This document shows positions 6,454 to 8,999 of a stretch of 8,999 nucleotides of DNA, one piece after another. The translations under genes were made by a program, and so were the position numbers. The stretch comes from Chloroflexota bacterium. Its GTDB lineage: Bacteria > Chloroflexota > Dormibacteria > Dormibacterales > Dormibacteraceae. Within the stretch, counting starts at the first letter, position 1; every line of letters starts with the position of its first letter. Under the pieces are notes generated by a model that had not been told where the DNA came from, made no database searches, and saw nothing but the letters and a program-made list of their open reading frames with translations. The stretch is taken from contig VBJR01000211.1 of NCBI GenBank assembly GCA_005880175.1, positions 20,369-29,367 of the forward strand. Direction: 5' to 3'.

Positions 6454-6481
6454 CCGGACTTTGATAGATTTAGGGAGATTT
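6445..6481 (+). promoter_or_regulatory. AT-rich island with three AGATTT repeats before hemA
   Basis: This 37-nt stretch is about 35% GC (13 of 37) inside DNA that is above 70% GC. It contains AGATTT at 6446-6451, 6466-6471 and 6476-6481, spaced 20 and 10 nt, so all three lie on the same helical face. TTTGA also occurs at 6449 and 6460. A TTGACC box (6450-6455) resembles a -35 element, but I find no -10 box at 16-18 nt. AGGGAG (6472-6477) may be the ribosome-binding site of hemA although it lies close to the TTG. It could be a promoter or operator for a hemACB sub-operon, or an unstructured translation leader. Confidence 0.35.
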
Positions 6482-7583
6482 GGCCGAGAGTGGGGCTCGG
6501 CCCTGGGCCCTCGTGGCGCAGGCCGGGGACGTTGACGTCAACGGGCGAACGGAGCTCCAGGCCGCCCTCACGGAGCTCGTCGATTTCCACCGCAGCTGGG
6601 CGCTCCTGGCCACCTGCCACCGCGTCGAGGTCTACGGCTTCGGCCCCGGACCGCTGCGGGACGACATGCGACTGCTCCAGGGGGAGGCCGCCGTCCGCCA
6701 CCTGTTCCGGGTCGCGGCCGGCCTCGAGAGCGCGGTCGTGGGGGAGACCGAGATCCTGGGCCAGGTCCGCGACGCCCTGGCGCACGCCCGTGAGGGCGGC
6801 ACCGACGAGCGGGTCGCCCGGCTGTTCGAGATGGCCATCGCCGCCGGCCGCACGGCCCGGGCGGTCCCCCTGCCGGCCCGCGATGGGCTCGCCGAGCGGG
6901 CGGTCGGCTGGCTCGGCCGCCGCGCCCCGCTGGCCGGCCGGCCCGTCCTGATCGTCGGCACCGGCGCGATGGGCTCGTCGCTGGCCACCGCCGCCGCGTC
7001 GGCCGGCGGCCTCGTGACCGTCGCCGGCCGCCGGCCGGAGCGCGCGGCGCTGGACCTGCGGGCCGCCGCCCCTCGGGCTCCCGAGATGGCCGCCGTCGCC
7101 GTCGCGCTGCGCGGCGAGTGGGTCGAGCTGGCGGCCGCGACCGACGCCCTGCCGGACCGGCGCCTGCCGCCGCTGGCGGACCTGTCGGCGCCGCCCGCCG
7201 TGCCGGCCCGCGTCCGCCTGGCGCTGGGGCCGGACTTCCTGGGCATCGACGAGCTGTGGGAGCGCTCGTCCGGCGAGGCCTCGTGGGTGCGCCGGGCCGA
7301 GGACTCGGTCGAGGAGGCCGTCGCCGAGTACGTGGGCTGGCTCCAGGGCCGGGGCTCCGTGCGGACGCTCGTGGCGCTCCGCGAACGCGGCGAGGCCCGC
7401 CGGCAGGCCCGCGTGGAGCGGCTGCTCCGGCGGCTGCTCCAGCTCGACGACCGCTCCCGGGAGCTGATCGAGACCATGTCGCGGCAGCTGGTCACCGACC
7501 TGCTGCACGAGCCGATCTCCGCGCTCCGCTCCGACATGGACGGCAGCCACGGCGAGGCGGCGAGGAGGCTGTTCAACCTGTGA
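6480..7583 (+). CDS. hemA: Glutamyl-tRNA reductase (short, divergent)
   Basis: HemA reduces glutamyl-tRNA(Glu) with NADPH to glutamate-1-semialdehyde, the first committed step of the C5 heme pathway. In order: a catalytic domain with LLATCHRVEVYG (catalytic Cys46, Arg48; the usual Asn after Cys is His47), AVRHLFRVAAGLES and GETEILGQVRDAL; a Rossmann domain with VLIVGTGAMGSSLA; DLSAPPAVPARVRL and GIDELWERS; a C-terminal dimerisation domain with EYVGWLQGRG, TLVALRERGE and DLLHEPISALR. At 367 residues it is shorter than the usual 420-450, mostly from a reduced NADPH domain, and the N-terminal GLSH motif is replaced by AQAGDVDV. TTG 6480 is chosen because an in-frame stop (6471) lies just upstream and it puts the catalytic Cys at the usual distance. 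The TGA overlaps hemC's start (GTGA). Confidence 0.93.
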   Translation: MAESGARPWALVAQAGDVDVNGRTELQAALTELVDFHRSWALLATCHRVEVYGFGPGPLRDDMRLLQGEAAVRHLFRVAAGLESAVVGETEILGQVRDALAHAREGGTDERVARLFEMAIAAGRTARAVPLPARDGLAERAVGWLGRRAPLAGRPVLIVGTGAMGSSLATAAASAGGLVTVAGRRPERAALDLRAAAPRAPEMAAVAVALRGEWVELAAATDALPDRRLPPLADLSAPPAVPARVRLALGPDFLGIDELWERSSGEASWVRRAEDSVEEAVAEYVGWLQGRGSVRTLVALRERGEARRQARVERLLRRLLQLDDRSRELIETMSRQLVTDLLHEPISALRSDMDGSHGEAARRLFNL

Positions 7584-8485
7584 GCCGTCCACTCCGGCTG
7601 GGCACCCGCGGTTCCTGGCTGGCCATGATGCAGAGCGACCTGGTCGCCGGGATGCTGCGCCGGCAGGGCCACCAGGTCGAGCTGGTGACCGTCGTGACCG
7701 ACGGCGACCGGCGGCCGATCGACCTGTCGCCGGGCGTCGGCGTGTTCGTGACCGCGCTGGAGCAGGCGCTGCTCGACGGCGCGGTGGACGTCGCGGTGCA
7801 CAGCGCCAAGGACGTCCCGCTGGTGATGCGCGACGGCCTGGTGATCGCCGCGTTCCCGGCCCCGCGCGAGGATCCCCGCGACGCGCTGTGCACGACGCGC
7901 GGCGGGCACACCCTCGACACGCTGCCGGCGGGCGCGACGTTCGGGACGGACAGCCCGCGCCGTGCCGGCTTCGTGCTCAGCCACCGTCCGGACCTCGTCC
8001 ACCGGCCCATCCACGGGAACGTGGACACCCGGCTGCGCCGGCTGGGCGCGGGCGAGGTGGACGCGCTCGTGCTGGCGGCGTCCGGCCTGGACAGGCTCGG
8101 TTCGAGCGGCCGCATCGACCACCGTCTGGCGCCCGAGGTCGTGCCGCCGGCGCCCGGGCAGGGCATCCTCGCCGTGCAGTGCCGGTCCGACGACGCGGAG
8201 GTCCGGGGGCTGCTGGAGGGCATCGACCACCCGGACATCCGGCTGGCCGTGCGGACGGAACGCCGGGTGCTGGAGACGACCGGCGGCTCGTGCCGGGCCC
8301 CGGTCGGCGCGCTGGCCCTGGTCGGTGGCGGGCAGGTCCGCCTGCTGGCGGGCGCCGCCGCGCCGGACGGCAGCGAGCGCCGCGTCCTGTCGCTGGAGGG
8401 GGGAACGACCGAAGCCGAGGCGCTGCGGCTGGCCGAGGAGGCCGGCGCGCAGCTGATGAACATGGTGGTGCAGTACGTTGCTTGA
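7580..8485 (+). CDS. hemC: Hydroxymethylbilane synthase (porphobilinogen deaminase)
   Basis: HemC polymerises four porphobilinogens to hydroxymethylbilane on a dipyrromethane cofactor. From GTG 7580 (GTGA overlap with hemA) it is 301 residues, the normal size. Motifs: RLGTRGSWLAMMQ, FVTALEQALLDG, DVAVHSAKDVP (catalytic Asp78, Lys77), PREDPRDAL, GTDSPRRAGF, HGNVDTRLRRL, APGQGILAVQCR and TTGGSCRAPVGA with the cofactor-binding Cys238. Several usually fixed residues differ from the E. coli enzyme: TSSLRR reads TDSPRR, RGNVxTR reads HGNVDTR (His145 at the Arg149 position), and the glycine loop GGKG reads PGVG (Val53 at the Lys59 position). The catalytic Asp, both Arg of the RR pair and the cofactor Cys remain, so it is probably still active. 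Confidence 0.94.
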   Translation: MSRPLRLGTRGSWLAMMQSDLVAGMLRRQGHQVELVTVVTDGDRRPIDLSPGVGVFVTALEQALLDGAVDVAVHSAKDVPLVMRDGLVIAAFPAPREDPRDALCTTRGGHTLDTLPAGATFGTDSPRRAGFVLSHRPDLVHRPIHGNVDTRLRRLGAGEVDALVLAASGLDRLGSSGRIDHRLAPEVVPPAPGQGILAVQCRSDDAEVRGLLEGIDHPDIRLAVRTERRVLETTGGSCRAPVGALALVGGGQVRLLAGAAAPDGSERRVLSLEGGTTEAEALRLAEEAGAQLMNMVVQYVA

Positions 8486-8999
8486 CACAGCGACCTCCGA
8501 GCAGATCGAGCTCGCCGACCGCCCCCGGCGGCTGCGGGCCACCGCCGCCAGCCGGGCGCTGGTGCGCGAGACGCGTCTGAGCCCGCGCCAGCTGGTGGCG
8601 CCGGTCTTCCTCGTCCCCGGGCGCGACCGCCGCGAGCCCATCCCGTCCATGCCTGGCCACGAGCGCATGAGCCCGGACCTGGCCGTGGAGTACGCCCGGC
8701 GGCTGGCCGGCCTCCACGTCGGCGGGCTGCTGCTGTTCGGCGTGCCGGACCAGAAGGACGACCTCGGCGACGGCGCCGCGGACGCCGACGGCCCGGTCCC
8801 GGCGACGCTGCGCCTGCTCCGGGACGCCGACCTGCCGCTGGTCCTGATCGCCGACGTCTGCCTGTGCGAGTACACCTCGCACGGCCACTGCGGCGTGCTG
8901 GACGGGCGCCGGGTGGACAACGACCGCACGCTGCCGCTGCTGGCCGCGGCCGCGGTCGCGTACGCGCAGGCGGGCGCCGACATCGTCGCCCCCAGCGCG
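8478..8999 (+). CDS. hemB: Delta-aminolevulinic acid dehydratase / porphobilinogen synthase (3' partial)
   Basis: HemB condenses two 5-aminolevulinates to porphobilinogen, the substrate of HemC. The first 174 residues are present: RPRRLRATAASRALVRETRL, LVAPVFLVPGR, IPSMPGHERMSPD, LLLFGVPDQKD, then DVCLCEYTSHGHCG, VDNDRTLPLLAAAAVAYAQAGADIVAPSA. Cys128, Cys130 and Cys138 form the CxCx7C set of zinc-dependent HemB enzymes, in place of the Asp-rich set of magnesium types. The lysines that bind substrate lie beyond the window edge. TTG 8478 is the only usual start between the in-frame stop at 8454-8456 and the conserved RPRRLR block; it overlaps the end of hemC by 8 nt, so translation is probably coupled. 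Confidence 0.95.
   Translation, partial: MLDTATSEQIELADRPRRLRATAASRALVRETRLSPRQLVAPVFLVPGRDRREPIPSMPGHERMSPDLAVEYARRLAGLHVGGLLLFGVPDQKDDLGDGAADADGPVPATLRLLRDADLPLVLIADVCLCEYTSHGHCGVLDGRRVDNDRTLPLLAAAAVAYAQAGADIVAPSA

Noticed and set aside
6450..6470. A standard sigma-70-type promoter before hemA
   Set aside because: TTGACC could be a -35 box, but the only -10-like sequence (TAGATT, 6465) is 9 nt away, too close for normal spacing.
6632..8983. A 783-codon minus-strand frame across hemA, hemC and hemB
   Set aside because: It lies opposite three clear heme genes and is Ser/Arg/Ala-rich without motifs, so it is a composition shadow.
1..8999. tRNA, rRNA, CRISPR array or insertion sequence
   Set aside because: I saw no cloverleaf-like segments, short direct repeats with unique spacers, transposase motifs or terminal inverted repeats; the only repeats are the in-frame coding units.

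Overview
The window is very GC-rich (codon third positions almost all G or C) and every gene I can support lies on the + strand. Codon use, GTG/TTG starts, a class E/F-type sortase fold, an excisionase/MerR-like HTH regulator and a compact heme operon suggest an actinobacterium (Actinomycetota). Thermoleophilia or a related deep lineage is my guess, but the sequence does not prove the class.

Region 1 (1-4034) is the 3' part of a giant repetitive gene cut by the left window edge. The visible protein has 17 full tandem repeats of 63-80 residues plus a degenerate 18th. Two repeat types (A and B) alternate strictly, and the protein ends in a hydrophobic helix and an Arg-rich tail, so it looks like a membrane-anchored surface or envelope protein. 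A perfect 14-bp GC hairpin follows it (4050-4080).

Region 2 (4146-4676) encodes a small membrane-anchored protein with a recognisable sortase fold. The positions of the catalytic His and Cys are Arg and Ser, and the loop after the Cys position is deleted. A probably inactive sortase homologue therefore sits directly behind a surface protein whose tail looks like a sortase substrate but has no LPXTG-type motif. This pair is the best candidate for an undescribed system in the window.

Region 3 (4689-5737) holds an HTH regulator with a likely CTG start and a C-terminal all-helical domain. It is followed by a 124-residue ORF matching only the C-terminal nuclease-like domain of DUF234-type ATPases.

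Region 4 (5734-8999) is a tetrapyrrole (heme) operon in the order hemD-hemA-hemC-hemB. Apart from a 26-nt AT-rich gap before hemA the genes overlap (ATGA, GTGA and an 8-nt overlap). Together they take glutamyl-tRNA to uroporphyrinogen III: HemA makes glutamate semialdehyde, HemL (not in the window) makes aminolevulinate, HemB makes porphobilinogen, HemC makes hydroxymethylbilane and HemD closes the ring. HemA is short and divergent, and HemC lacks several usually conserved substrate-site residues. hemB runs off the right edge. No stretch above 300 bases lacks a gene; I saw no RNA genes, CRISPR arrays or insertion sequences.
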